The translations under genes and the position numbers were made by a program. Positions 14,868 to 22,140 of a DNA stretch of 23,446 nucleotides are shown here, one piece after another (the first letter of the stretch is position 1; the number at the start of each line of letters is the position of its first letter). The stretch spans positions 3,617 to 27,062 of the forward strand of contig DCGH01000074.1 of assembly GCA_002315205.1 (NCBI GenBank), given 5' to 3'. Source of the stretch: Erysipelotrichaceae bacterium UBA1783 (GTDB lineage: Bacteria > Bacillota_I > Bacilli_A > Erysipelotrichales > Erysipelotrichaceae). The notes beneath the pieces are model-generated. The model did not search any database. It had not been told where the DNA came from and worked only from the letters and a program-made list of their open reading frames with translations.

Positions 14868-15363
14868 ATTCCTTAACAAATACCTTTTGTATTACTCCAT
14901 TATATTGTGTATGAACACCATCTTTGTCATACCAATCCTGTACTCCTGGATCAACATGATGAATATCAAAATCAGAAATTCCTGACATTTTACATAAAAT
15001 TACCATTTTGCTTTCTTCGAAATAAGGTGCTAAATCAGATGTGTTAACTGTTAATCCAGAGTTTTTCATCTTATCCTCATCCCTGCCTGAAACCGAACCA
15101 AAATACTTTAGCTCATTCTTATAATTATCATCAAAGAAGCATACAGCAAAATATTCAGCTTTATCAAAGATTTCTTTTGAATATCTCTGCTTATGAATAT
15201 AGACTGTAAACATTGGTTTACTCCATAAAATACCGATTGAACCCCAACCAATAGTTAAACCATTGGTTCTTTTTCCATCGCTGGCTAATGTAATAGCAGG
15301 ATGAGGGCGAATTGCTAATGGGTCATAGTATTTGCAAATATCATTAATATTGATTTCTTTCAT
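14866..15363 (-). CDS. Flavin reductase-like, FMN-binding split-barrel protein
   Basis: This 165-aa protein has the flavin-reductase-like split beta-barrel pattern: ITLASDGKRTNGLTIGWGSIGILWSKPMFTVYIHKQRYSKEIF (about residues 24-66), with the TIGWGS strand and the KPMFTVYIHKQRYS flavin-side segment, then AVCFFDD and SGRDEDKMKNSGL. Relatives bind FMN and reduce flavin or act as small oxidoreductases; the substrate is unknown. ATG 15363 is preceded by AAGGAGAAG. It is a single-gene unit with a TATAAT (minus strand, 15389-15394) about 26 bp upstream of the start. Confidence 0.85.
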   Translation of the reverse strand: MKEININDICKYYDPLAIRPHPAITLASDGKRTNGLTIGWGSIGILWSKPMFTVYIHKQRYSKEIFDKAEYFAVCFFDDNYKNELKYFGSVSGRDEDKMKNSGLTVNTSDLAPYFEESKMVILCKMSGISDFDIHHVDPGVQDWYDKDGVHTQYNGVIQKVFVKE

Positions 15364-15388
15364 TGAACTTCTCCTTTTTTATAAATTT

Positions 15389-15394
15389 ATTATA
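15389..15394 (-). promoter_or_regulatory. Probable -10 box for the flavin reductase-like gene
   Basis: TATAAT on the minus strand, with TTAAAA 17 bp further upstream as a weak -35. Confidence 0.4.
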
Positions 15395-15490
15395 TTCTTA
15401 TTTATGAAATTTTTTAATTGAAATGATTTATTAAGGCATAAAATACTTAACTATACCCTTTTTTATCTTCCTTAATCGTTTAAGTTTGTA

Positions 15491-15496
15491 TATAAT
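15491..15496 (+). promoter_or_regulatory. Probable -10 box for the GH5 lipoprotein gene
   Basis: A perfect TATAAT 28 bp upstream of ATG 15524. No convincing -35. Confidence 0.45.
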
Positions 15497-15523
15497 GAAT
15501 TTAGATACGATGGGGATACAAAT

Positions 15524-16537
15524 ATGAAAAGAATAATAATTTGTTTGTTGGTTATAGGCTGTATTTTAATTTCATTATCAGCATGTGGAAAAAAAGAATC
15601 CTTTGATGGAAGAAATCGTCCTTCAGTTAGTGGTGCTCTTCAGGTAAAGAATGGTATTCTATCTGATCACTCTGGAAATCCCGTGATGCTAAGAGGCGTT
15701 TCAAATCCAGGTGTTTCTATTTCACAGATTCATACAAACGAAAAGACCTACACATATATGTCTCATGAAATGGGAATTAATTGCATTCGATTAGCATTAT
15801 ACACTCATGGAACAGGTAGCTTTGGTTACTGCACTGGCTCTGATTATAATAAAGAAAGTACGATGGAGCTGCTTTGTAAAGGCGTAGAGCTAGCGAAAGA
15901 ACAGGATATGTACGCAATAATCGATTGGCATATATTAGATGATGGTGACCCATTTATTCATTTAGAAGATGCAAAAATCTTCTTTGATGAAATATCAAAA
16001 AAGTATGCAAGCTATACAAATGTAATTTATGAGATCTGTAATGAACCAAATGATGGTGTTGATTGGCAACGCATCAAAGATTATGCAGATATTATTATTC
16101 CTATTATTAGAGCTAATGATGCTGATTCCGTTATTCTTATTGGTACTCCTGAATGGTCATCACAATTAGATGGTCCTGTAGCTAATCCATTGGAATATGA
16201 CAATATCATGTATACATTCCATTTCTACGCTGCTTCACATAAGGATAATTACCGTGAAAGAGTTTCTACAGCTGCTGCTGCAGGATTACCAATTTTCATT
16301 TCTGAATATGGTATTGTTACTCAGACAGGTAATGTTCCAAGAGATATTGATGAGGCAAATAAATGGGTAGATTTGTTAGAAGAATCAAATATTTCTTATG
16401 TAATGTGGAACTTCTCTAAAACTGGTGAAGGCTGTGCAGTTTTGAAATATACGTGCAATAAGCAAACTGATTTTGAAGAAGAAGATTTCACCGAAACCGG
16501 TTTATGGTTAATTGAAAACCTGAAAAATCATAAATAA
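15524..16537 (+). CDS. Glycoside hydrolase family 5 lipoprotein (cellulase-like)
   Basis: This 337-aa protein is exported and lipid-anchored: KR n-region, hydrophobic core and lipobox SLSAC with Cys21. The mature part is a complete GH5 barrel. The acid/base is E174 in YEICNEPN and the nucleophile is E261 in FISEYGI. R89 (CIRLAL), H136 (DWHIL), H233 and Y235 (TFHFYA) and W295 (VMWNFS) complete the usual GH5 set. The architecture is closest to bacterial endo-beta-1,4-glucanases (subfamily-2-like), but mannan, xyloglucan or other beta-glucans are possible. No carbohydrate-binding module or transporter is adjacent. GGGGA precedes ATG 15524. It is a single-gene unit. Confidence 0.9.
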   Translation: MKRIIICLLVIGCILISLSACGKKESFDGRNRPSVSGALQVKNGILSDHSGNPVMLRGVSNPGVSISQIHTNEKTYTYMSHEMGINCIRLALYTHGTGSFGYCTGSDYNKESTMELLCKGVELAKEQDMYAIIDWHILDDGDPFIHLEDAKIFFDEISKKYASYTNVIYEICNEPNDGVDWQRIKDYADIIIPIIRANDADSVILIGTPEWSSQLDGPVANPLEYDNIMYTFHFYAASHKDNYRERVSTAAAAGLPIFISEYGIVTQTGNVPRDIDEANKWVDLLEESNISYVMWNFSKTGEGCAVLKYTCNKQTDFEEEDFTETGLWLIENLKNHK

Positions 16538-16560
16538 AAGCGATTGAAAAATCGCTTTTT
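16536..16560. terminator. Bidirectional terminator between GH5 and MATE genes
   Basis: AAAAGCGATT-GAAA-AATCGCTTTT is a perfect 10-bp stem with a GAAA tetraloop. It overlaps the stop codons of both converging genes. Confidence 0.88.
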
Positions 16561-17938
16561 AATTTACTAAGCTTTGAACCCAAATATTACTTTTAATTAG
16601 CCAAATGCCAATTCCACCCTTCACAACATCTATTAGACAGATAATTATATACATTTGTACAAGAGTTAAACCAGTATATTTTGCTAAAAAGAAAGCGACT
16701 GGCCAACAGATAAATGCGGATGAGAAGCTATCAAAAAAGAATGTGATTAATGTTTTTCCACCAGACCTCAATGTAAAGTAGCAGCACATATAAAGAGCCT
16801 GTATTGGTAATTTAATTGCAGTAATCAACAACAGCTCTGTAGCCATATCTTTAATTAAATCTGAAACATTATATAAATTTGAAAAGAATGGAGAGGCAAA
16901 GAAAAATATAGTTCCAAGTATCGTACTTAAGAATACTGAGAAAGCAATAATCTGTGTGTTCCATTGCTTGGCTTTTTCACAATCACCTGTACCTAAAATT
17001 TGTCCAATAATAATACCTAATGATACCCCCATTGCATTGCAGACAATACAATAAACATTATTTAAGGTATTCATAATAGTTACTGCAGCAACTGCATCCA
17101 GTCCTCGTGTAGAATAACATTGGCTTATTCCTGCAAGTGATACTGACCAAAGAATTTCGTTACATAATAATGGTGATCCTTTATAGACAACATTTTTAAT
17201 TAATTGTGAATCAATAATTACATTAGTAAATGGATGCTGTAAGAAGACGATTTCATTTTTCTTTTTAAATCCCAATAACCAGACTAAACCAAATTCAAGG
17301 ATTCTAGCTATTACAGTAGCAACGGCTGCACCAACAATACCTAATTCAGGAAAGCCTAAATAGCCAAATATTAAAACAAAGTTTAAAAAAACATTAATAA
17401 TGATTGCACAGCTGCTTGCTATCATAGGAACAAAGGTTTCCCCTAATTCTCTTAAGGTTGAGGATAAAGCTTCTTTAAAACCAAAAGGAAAAAGTGAAAA
17501 TAGTAAAATGACTAAATATGTCCAGCCATACTCCAAAGTCTGCAAATTGTCAGCAAGTGCATTTTTTTCATCCAAAAAGCTCCCTATTAATTTCTTTCCA
17601 AAAATAATAAACACAATGATAAAAACAGCATTTACAATAATAGAAATATATATTTTCAGATTAAAACAGTTCTTAATACCCTGATCATCTTTTTTTCCAG
17701 CATATTGTGCTAAAAAAAGACTTGCTGCATTGATTCCTCCAAACATTGCTAATAAATATACATTTAAAAGCTGGTTTGCAATAGAAACACCACTCATTGG
17801 TAGGGTTCCTATTTTACCAACCATGACATTATCGACTAATGAAACAATATTTGTTATAGCATTCTGTATAATAATAGGAATAGCAATAGCTAAAACCATT
17901 TTATAAAATGCTTTATCACCAATAAACTTTTTTAGCAT
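16559..17938 (-). CDS. MATE-family efflux transporter
   Basis: This 459-aa integral membrane protein has the twelve-helix MATE pattern in two related halves. Family motifs are visible near the N-terminus (IAIPIIIQNAITNIVSLVDNVMVGKIGTLPMSGVSIANQL), in the APxxF-like inter-helix regions, and in the second half (IMNTLNNVYCIVCNAMGVSLGIIIGQILGTG). Relatives export cationic drugs or metabolites using Na+ or H+; the substrate here is unknown. ATG 17938 follows AAAGGGG. It is transcribed alone and divergently from the YczE-like gene. Confidence 0.92.
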   Translation of the reverse strand: MLKKFIGDKAFYKMVLAIAIPIIIQNAITNIVSLVDNVMVGKIGTLPMSGVSIANQLLNVYLLAMFGGINAASLFLAQYAGKKDDQGIKNCFNLKIYISIIVNAVFIIVFIIFGKKLIGSFLDEKNALADNLQTLEYGWTYLVILLFSLFPFGFKEALSSTLRELGETFVPMIASSCAIIINVFLNFVLIFGYLGFPELGIVGAAVATVIARILEFGLVWLLGFKKKNEIVFLQHPFTNVIIDSQLIKNVVYKGSPLLCNEILWSVSLAGISQCYSTRGLDAVAAVTIMNTLNNVYCIVCNAMGVSLGIIIGQILGTGDCEKAKQWNTQIIAFSVFLSTILGTIFFFASPFFSNLYNVSDLIKDMATELLLITAIKLPIQALYMCCYFTLRSGGKTLITFFFDSFSSAFICWPVAFFLAKYTGLTLVQMYIIICLIDVVKGGIGIWLIKSNIWVQSLVN

Positions 17939-18019
17939 ATTCCAATCCCCTTTCTAAAATTCAAACTTCATTTTACACTTTATCCTTTCCTTTTAATAGA
18001 TTTTTGACTGATGTTATAT

Positions 18020-18025
18020 TATAAT
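18020..18025 (+). promoter_or_regulatory. Probable -10 box for the YczE-like / PP-loop operon
   Basis: A perfect TATAAT 26 bp before ATG 18052. A TTGACT at 18004-18009 is too close (10-bp spacer) to be its -35. Confidence 0.45.
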
Positions 18026-18051
18026 TTTGAAGTTAAAAGGAGTTTGCTTTT

Positions 18052-18672
18052 ATGTCTTCAACAAAAAAGTTTATTTATACATTATTATTTGCTGCATTAA
18101 ATGGCTTCGCCTGTGCAGTTGTTTTAAAAGGTGGATTAGGAATGGATGCCTGGGATTCATTAAGTAATACATTAGGAATTATCACTAATATTAAGGTTGG
18201 TACTGTAGGTATTATTGTTAATGGATCTTGTATTATTGGAGAATATCTGATTCTTAAAAAGGATTTCAAAAAACTGTATTTATTACAGATTCTTCCTGTT
18301 TTAGTATTTGGTGTTATTATCAACTTCTTTTATTATGATGTTTTAAAATTTGAAGTACATTCTTATTTATTCAGAATTTTTCTTGTGTTAGCTGGTTTCA
18401 TCTTAAGCTCATTCTCAGTAGGTGGTGTAACAAAATTAGATATTATTACCTTCCCTTTAGAGGCTTTCTGTATGTCCATTACCAGAATCTGTAAGCTTAG
18501 CTTTGCTCAGATCAGACAGCTGTTTGATGTATTCTCTATTATTGTCTCATTACTACTTTGTTTCATTTTCGGTATCTCTTTGACAGTACGTGAAGGTACA
18601 GTTATAGGTATGTTAATATATGCCCCTTTAATGCAATTCTTTATGAATAAGCTAGAAAGATTTTTTAATTAA
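18052..18672 (+). CDS. YczE/YyaS-like integral membrane protein
   Basis: This 206-aa protein has five or six hydrophobic helices. It shows the YczE-type signature near the start (KGGLGMDAWDSLSNTLGIITNIKVGTVGIIVNG), where a Gly-rich turn and a D-x-W-D motif join helices 1 and 2. A second internal copy-like segment is FSVGGVTKLDIITFPLEAFCMSI. Known relatives are poorly characterised; one Bacillus homolog is linked to a lipopeptide/Sfp region. ATG 18052 has an AAGGAG ribosome-binding site. The stop TAA shares its last A with the ATG of the next gene, so the two are translationally coupled. Confidence 0.8.
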   Translation: MSSTKKFIYTLLFAALNGFACAVVLKGGLGMDAWDSLSNTLGIITNIKVGTVGIIVNGSCIIGEYLILKKDFKKLYLLQILPVLVFGVIINFFYYDVLKFEVHSYLFRIFLVLAGFILSSFSVGGVTKLDIITFPLEAFCMSITRICKLSFAQIRQLFDVFSIIVSLLLCFIFGISLTVREGTVIGMLIYAPLMQFFMNKLERFFN

Positions 18673-19493
18673 TGGAAACTGATAACGATTTAACATCATT
18701 AACAACGGATTATAAGCATACTATTTGGGCTAAGTTTATCAAAGCAATCAGTACCTATCAGCTAATCGAAGAAAACGATAAAATATGTATCTGTATCTCT
18801 GGTGGCAAGGATTCTATGATTATGGCTAAGCTTTTTCAGCTGCATCAAAGAATTTCCACTATTCCATATAGCTGTGAATATATTGTCATGAACCCTGGAT
18901 ATAACCAGCGTAATCTTAAAATTATTAAAGAAAACCTGGCAAAAATGAATATTCCAGCTGAAATTATTGATACTGATATTTTTGAAATTACGTCTTTATA
19001 TAATGAAAAACCTTGTTTTTTATGTGCAAAAATGAGACGGGGTGCTCTTTATGGAATTGCTCAGAAAAAAGGATGTAATAAAATTGCATTAGGTCATCAT
19101 TATGATGATGTAATTGAAACTACTTTAATGAATATTCTATATGCAGGTAGTGTTCAGACAATGCTGCCAAAGCTTTATTCAGATAACTATGATGGCTTAG
19201 AGCTGATTCGTCCAATGTATTTAATAAGAGAATCTGACATTATCAGCTATAAACAATCAAACGAATTAACATTTATTGATTGTGCCTGTCGTTTAACTGA
19301 AGGAGTCAAAAAGGAAGAAATTCTATCAACCAGAAAGAAAATCAAAGAGCTGATTGCTGAATTAGCGAAAGATGATGATCAGATTGAAAAGAACATCTTC
19401 TCTTCAGTTAATAATGTTTATCTTGATAAAATATTATCTTATAAAAAGGATGGTAAAATTCATTCTTTTCTGGATGACTATAAGAAGCAATAA
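18672..19493 (+). CDS. TtcA-family PP-loop ATPase (tRNA thiolation-type)
   Basis: This 273-aa protein has the PP-loop ATP-pyrophosphatase motif SGGKDS (residues 43-48), a CFLCAKMRRGAL segment (Cys115, Cys118), GHHYDDVIETTLMN (141-154) and CACR (Cys204/Cys206). This arrangement matches TtcA, which uses a [4Fe-4S] cluster held by three cysteines to thiolate cytidine 32 of tRNAs. Whether this Bacillota homolog modifies tRNA or has another sulfur-transfer role is open. Its ATG overlaps the stop of the YczE-like gene (TAATG); the ribosome-binding site is weak, which supports coupling. A strong terminator follows directly. Confidence 0.85.
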   Translation: METDNDLTSLTTDYKHTIWAKFIKAISTYQLIEENDKICICISGGKDSMIMAKLFQLHQRISTIPYSCEYIVMNPGYNQRNLKIIKENLAKMNIPAEIIDTDIFEITSLYNEKPCFLCAKMRRGALYGIAQKKGCNKIALGHHYDDVIETTLMNILYAGSVQTMLPKLYSDNYDGLELIRPMYLIRESDIISYKQSNELTFIDCACRLTEGVKKEEILSTRKKIKELIAELAKDDDQIEKNIFSSVNNVYLDKILSYKKDGKIHSFLDDYKKQ

Positions 19494-19506
19494 TGCTTCT
19501 TTTTTT
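19482..19506 (+). terminator. Terminator of the YczE-like / PP-loop operon
   Basis: AAGAAGCA-ATAA-TGCTTCTT is a perfect 8-bp stem followed by a T-run, overlapping the stop codon region of the PP-loop gene. Confidence 0.9.
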
Positions 19507-19551
19507 ACTGTTTAATAAGGATTTTATATCATATGATTAAGAATTCATAAA

Positions 19552-19587
19552 ATATAAAAAAGTGTCTTAGAAGGCTCTAAAACACTT
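19552..19587 (-). terminator. Terminator of the dnaE / two-component / def run
   Basis: On the minus strand AAGTGTTTTAGA-GCCT-TCTAAGACACTT forms a 12-bp stem with one G-U pair, followed by TTTTTATATT. It lies just after the deformylase stop at 19598. Confidence 0.88.
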
Positions 19588-19597
19588 GATAGCTTAA

Positions 19598-20008
19598 TTA
19601 TATTAATATTCCCTGAAGATGATCCATTTCATGCTGAATGATTTCAGCAGCGAAATCCTTAAATGTTTTTTCTTTCCATTTAAAGGTTTCATCCTGATAT
19701 CTGATCTGGATGCTTCTAAAGCGGTCTGTTTCTCTTTCTCCATCTAAAGAAAGACAGCCTTCCTTAGTATGATATAATCCAGTCGCTTTTTTGATTGTTG
19801 GATTATACATAACATAAAACTTGCCATTATCATTAATCGCAATAATCGCTTTATTAACGCCAATCATATTGGCAGCCATACCAACACAACGATCTCCATT
19901 GGCAATTAAGGTATCCAATAAATCCTTGCCAACTGATAAATCATTAATTGTTGCTTCATTCGCTTTTTATGATAATAAATAATGATCTCTACATATTGTT
20001 TTTACCAT
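19598..20008 (-). pseudogene. def: Peptide deformylase gene with in-frame stop at codon 14
   Basis: The full frame from ATG 20008 to 19598 would give about 136 residues, the normal size of the short Gram-positive deformylase group. It starts MVKTICRDHYLLS, then meets TAA at 19969-19967, then continues in the same frame as KANEATINDLSVGKDLL. The three metal/active-site motifs are intact downstream: CVGMAANMIGV, EGCLS and QHEMDHLQG. A CAA-to-TAA change would explain the stop, since relatives as I recall have a Gln-Lys there. GAGG precedes ATG 20008, which is 3 bp after the kinase stop. Restart at TTG 19918 (AAGGA 4 nt upstream) would give 106 residues lacking the first helix. Either the gene is recently inactivated with a paralog elsewhere, the base is an error, or an internal start is used. 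Confidence 0.8.
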
Positions 20009-20011
20009 AAT

Positions 20012-21460
20012 TTAAACCTCGTCTATTCGATATGCTTTTAATTCAAAGAAGAAGGTAGATCCAACATTTATTTTGCTGATAACACCATATTTTGCCTGAT
20101 GTCCCTCCAAAATAGCTTTACAGATTGCTAATCCTAAACCTGTTCCAGTTTTACTTCTCTGATATTTCTTATCAATTTTAAAATAACGATCCCAGATATA
20201 AGGCAATAGCTTTTCATCAATACCTGTGCCGTTATCCTGAACCTCTACTCTAATAGTGTCTTTATCCTTCAGATAGCCTCGAACAAATATCTTGTTATCA
20301 CTTCCATAATGCTTTAAAGCATTAGAGATAAAGTTATATACCACTTCCGTAATTCGGTCAATATCGCCATAGGCAACTAATTCAGTGTCAATTTCAGATA
20401 TGATTTCAACATTTTCTCCTTCAGCGATTGGGGTAAAATGCTCTATTGAATCATTAATAACACTAGATAAATCAAATGGTTCAATATTGAAATGTAACGC
20501 ATTTGCCTGTAGCTTACTTAAATTTAGCATATCCTGAACAAGCTTATTCAAATTATCAGTTTCAGAAAGAATGATATTTAAATGCTTATCACGCTTTTCT
20601 TTGTTATCGCCAGAAATATCGCGTATCATTTCGCTATATGCTTTAATCATTGTTAAAGGTGTTTTTAAATCATGAGATACATTGGCTATTAATTCCTTCT
20701 GGAATTCTTCTGATTTAGAAATATCAGCAGCAACAGCTTGTAATGTTTCTCCCAATTGATTCATTTCAGTAATTTCGATATTATCAAACTTCAAATTGAA
20801 ATCACCATATGATAGCTTTGCAGCTTCGTTTTTAAAGTTAATAATTGGCTTTGTTAAAAACTCAGAGAAAACTAAAGAGATGATTAAAGCTAATGCTAAT
20901 ACGATAACGGAAATAATAATGAACTGTCCCTGGATTGTCTTTGACAGAATATTCATAGATTGTAAGGTTATATTAGAAAAAACATAGTATTGTGATTTCT
21001 CAGTATTTACTTTTAATCCATATACCATTACTTCCTGATTAGATAATTCAATATATTCACCTGTCAATACAAGTGAGTTTTCATTTGTAGCAGCTAATTC
21101 ATCAATGAACATCTCATTTATAATACCATTGTTATAAATAGCACAGCCACTATCACCAATCGCATCAAAGCTGCTCGCCTTTCCGGTTTCAGTATCGTAA
21201 ATTAAAACACATGCATTGTTGTTAATAACATAAGCATAAACTGCGCCTGATTTTACATCATCCTGCTCATCAGAGAAATAGACATTTGCGACCTTTTCAG
21301 TTAAGCTTTTAATTTCTTTTCTTAATGTATTGTGATAAAAAGGTTCAATCAGAATAATCTGGAAAAATTCCAATAGTAAAAGAATGCTCAATGAAAAGAG
21401 CACGAAATAACTCCATGATTTGAATCTTAATGAGTTAAAAAACTCTCTTTTACTTTTCAA
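20012..21460 (-). CDS. Membrane sensor histidine kinase
   Basis: This 482-aa kinase has transmembrane helix 1 (about residues 17-38), an extracytoplasmic sensor region (39-177), transmembrane helix 2 (178-200), a HAMP linker (about 200-252), HisKA with phospho-acceptor H263 in VSHDLKTPLTM, and a HATPase_c domain. The ATPase domain shows an N box (NFISNALKH, 376-384), G1 (DNGTGI, 409-414), an F box (RYFK) and G2 (GTGLGLAICK, 439-448). All catalytic motifs are intact. The sensed signal is unknown. Its start overlaps the response regulator by 11 bp, and its stop lies 3 bp before the deformylase ATG. Confidence 0.95.
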   Translation of the reverse strand: MKSKREFFNSLRFKSWSYFVLFSLSILLLLEFFQIILIEPFYHNTLRKEIKSLTEKVANVYFSDEQDDVKSGAVYAYVINNNACVLIYDTETGKASSFDAIGDSGCAIYNNGIINEMFIDELAATNENSLVLTGEYIELSNQEVMVYGLKVNTEKSQYYVFSNITLQSMNILSKTIQGQFIIISVIVLALALIISLVFSEFLTKPIINFKNEAAKLSYGDFNLKFDNIEITEMNQLGETLQAVAADISKSEEFQKELIANVSHDLKTPLTMIKAYSEMIRDISGDNKEKRDKHLNIILSETDNLNKLVQDMLNLSKLQANALHFNIEPFDLSSVINDSIEHFTPIAEGENVEIISEIDTELVAYGDIDRITEVVYNFISNALKHYGSDNKIFVRGYLKDKDTIRVEVQDNGTGIDEKLLPYIWDRYFKIDKKYQRSKTGTGLGLAICKAILEGHQAKYGVISKINVGSTFFFELKAYRIDEV

Positions 21461-22127
21461 ATTTGTAACCTACTCCTCTGATTGTTAAAATCTTATTACC
21501 ATATATGCCAAGATTCTTTCTTAGCATTTTTATATGTGTATCAACTGTACGATCCACACCAATAAAATCATAGCCCCAGATTTTTTCTAAAAGAATATCT
21601 CTGGTGACAACAGTATTCGCATTATTAATTAAGTAAACTAATAAATCAAATTCTTTGTTTGTCAGATGAACTTCATTACCATCAACGGTAACAGTATGAC
21701 CATCTAAATCGATGGAAATACCATAAATTTTAATAGCCTTGTTTGTTTGTGCTGACTTTTTACCAGCATTGCTTCTGGCAATACAAACCTTAATTCTTGC
21801 CATTAATTCTTTAGGAGAAAAAGGCTTGGTAACATAATCAACGACACCACTTTCAAAAGACTTTAGCTTATCCTCTTCTTCACTTCTTGCAGATAGCATA
21901 ATAATAGGAGTATCTGCAATGGCATTAATTTCCTTAGCAGCAGATTGTCCATCTAAAACTGGCATCATAATATCTAAAACAATACAATCGAAATAAGTAT
22001 TCTTAACCATTTCAATGGCTTTCAGTCCATTTTCCGCTTCAAAGGTTTCATAGTCTAAAGCTTCTGCATATTCACAGATAACCTCTCTGATATATTGCTC
22101 ATCATCAACAATAAGTATTTTTGCCAT
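21450..22127 (-). CDS. OmpR/PhoB-family response regulator
   Basis: This 225-aa regulator has a receiver domain (1-115) with acidic pocket D8/D9, phospho-acceptor D52 (VLDIMMP), switch S79 and K101 (VTKPFSP), followed by a winged-helix DNA-binding domain (about 130-223) with the recognition region RDILLEKIWGYDFIGVDRTVDTHIKMLRKNLG. It is the cognate partner of the overlapping histidine kinase. The ATG follows GGGGGGAT and lies 13 bp after the dnaE stop, so it can be transcribed together with dnaE. Target genes cannot be named from this window. Confidence 0.96.
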   Translation of the reverse strand: MAKILIVDDEQYIREVICEYAEALDYETFEAENGLKAIEMVKNTYFDCIVLDIMMPVLDGQSAAKEINAIADTPIIMLSARSEEEDKLKSFESGVVDYVTKPFSPKELMARIKVCIARSNAGKKSAQTNKAIKIYGISIDLDGHTVTVDGNEVHLTNKEFDLLVYLINNANTVVTRDILLEKIWGYDFIGVDRTVDTHIKMLRKNLGIYGNKILTIRGVGYKFEK

Positions 22128-22140
22128 AACTATATCCCCC

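Noticed and set aside
15431..15475. TTAAGG ... CCTTAA inverted repeat upstream of the GH5 gene as an operator
   Set aside because: Arms are only 6 bp with a spacer of over 30 bp; likely chance in AT-rich sequence.
19967..19969. Recoding of TAA as a sense codon to explain the deformylase
   Set aside because: Most other genes in the window end at TAA at the expected position, so a reassigned TAA is not plausible.
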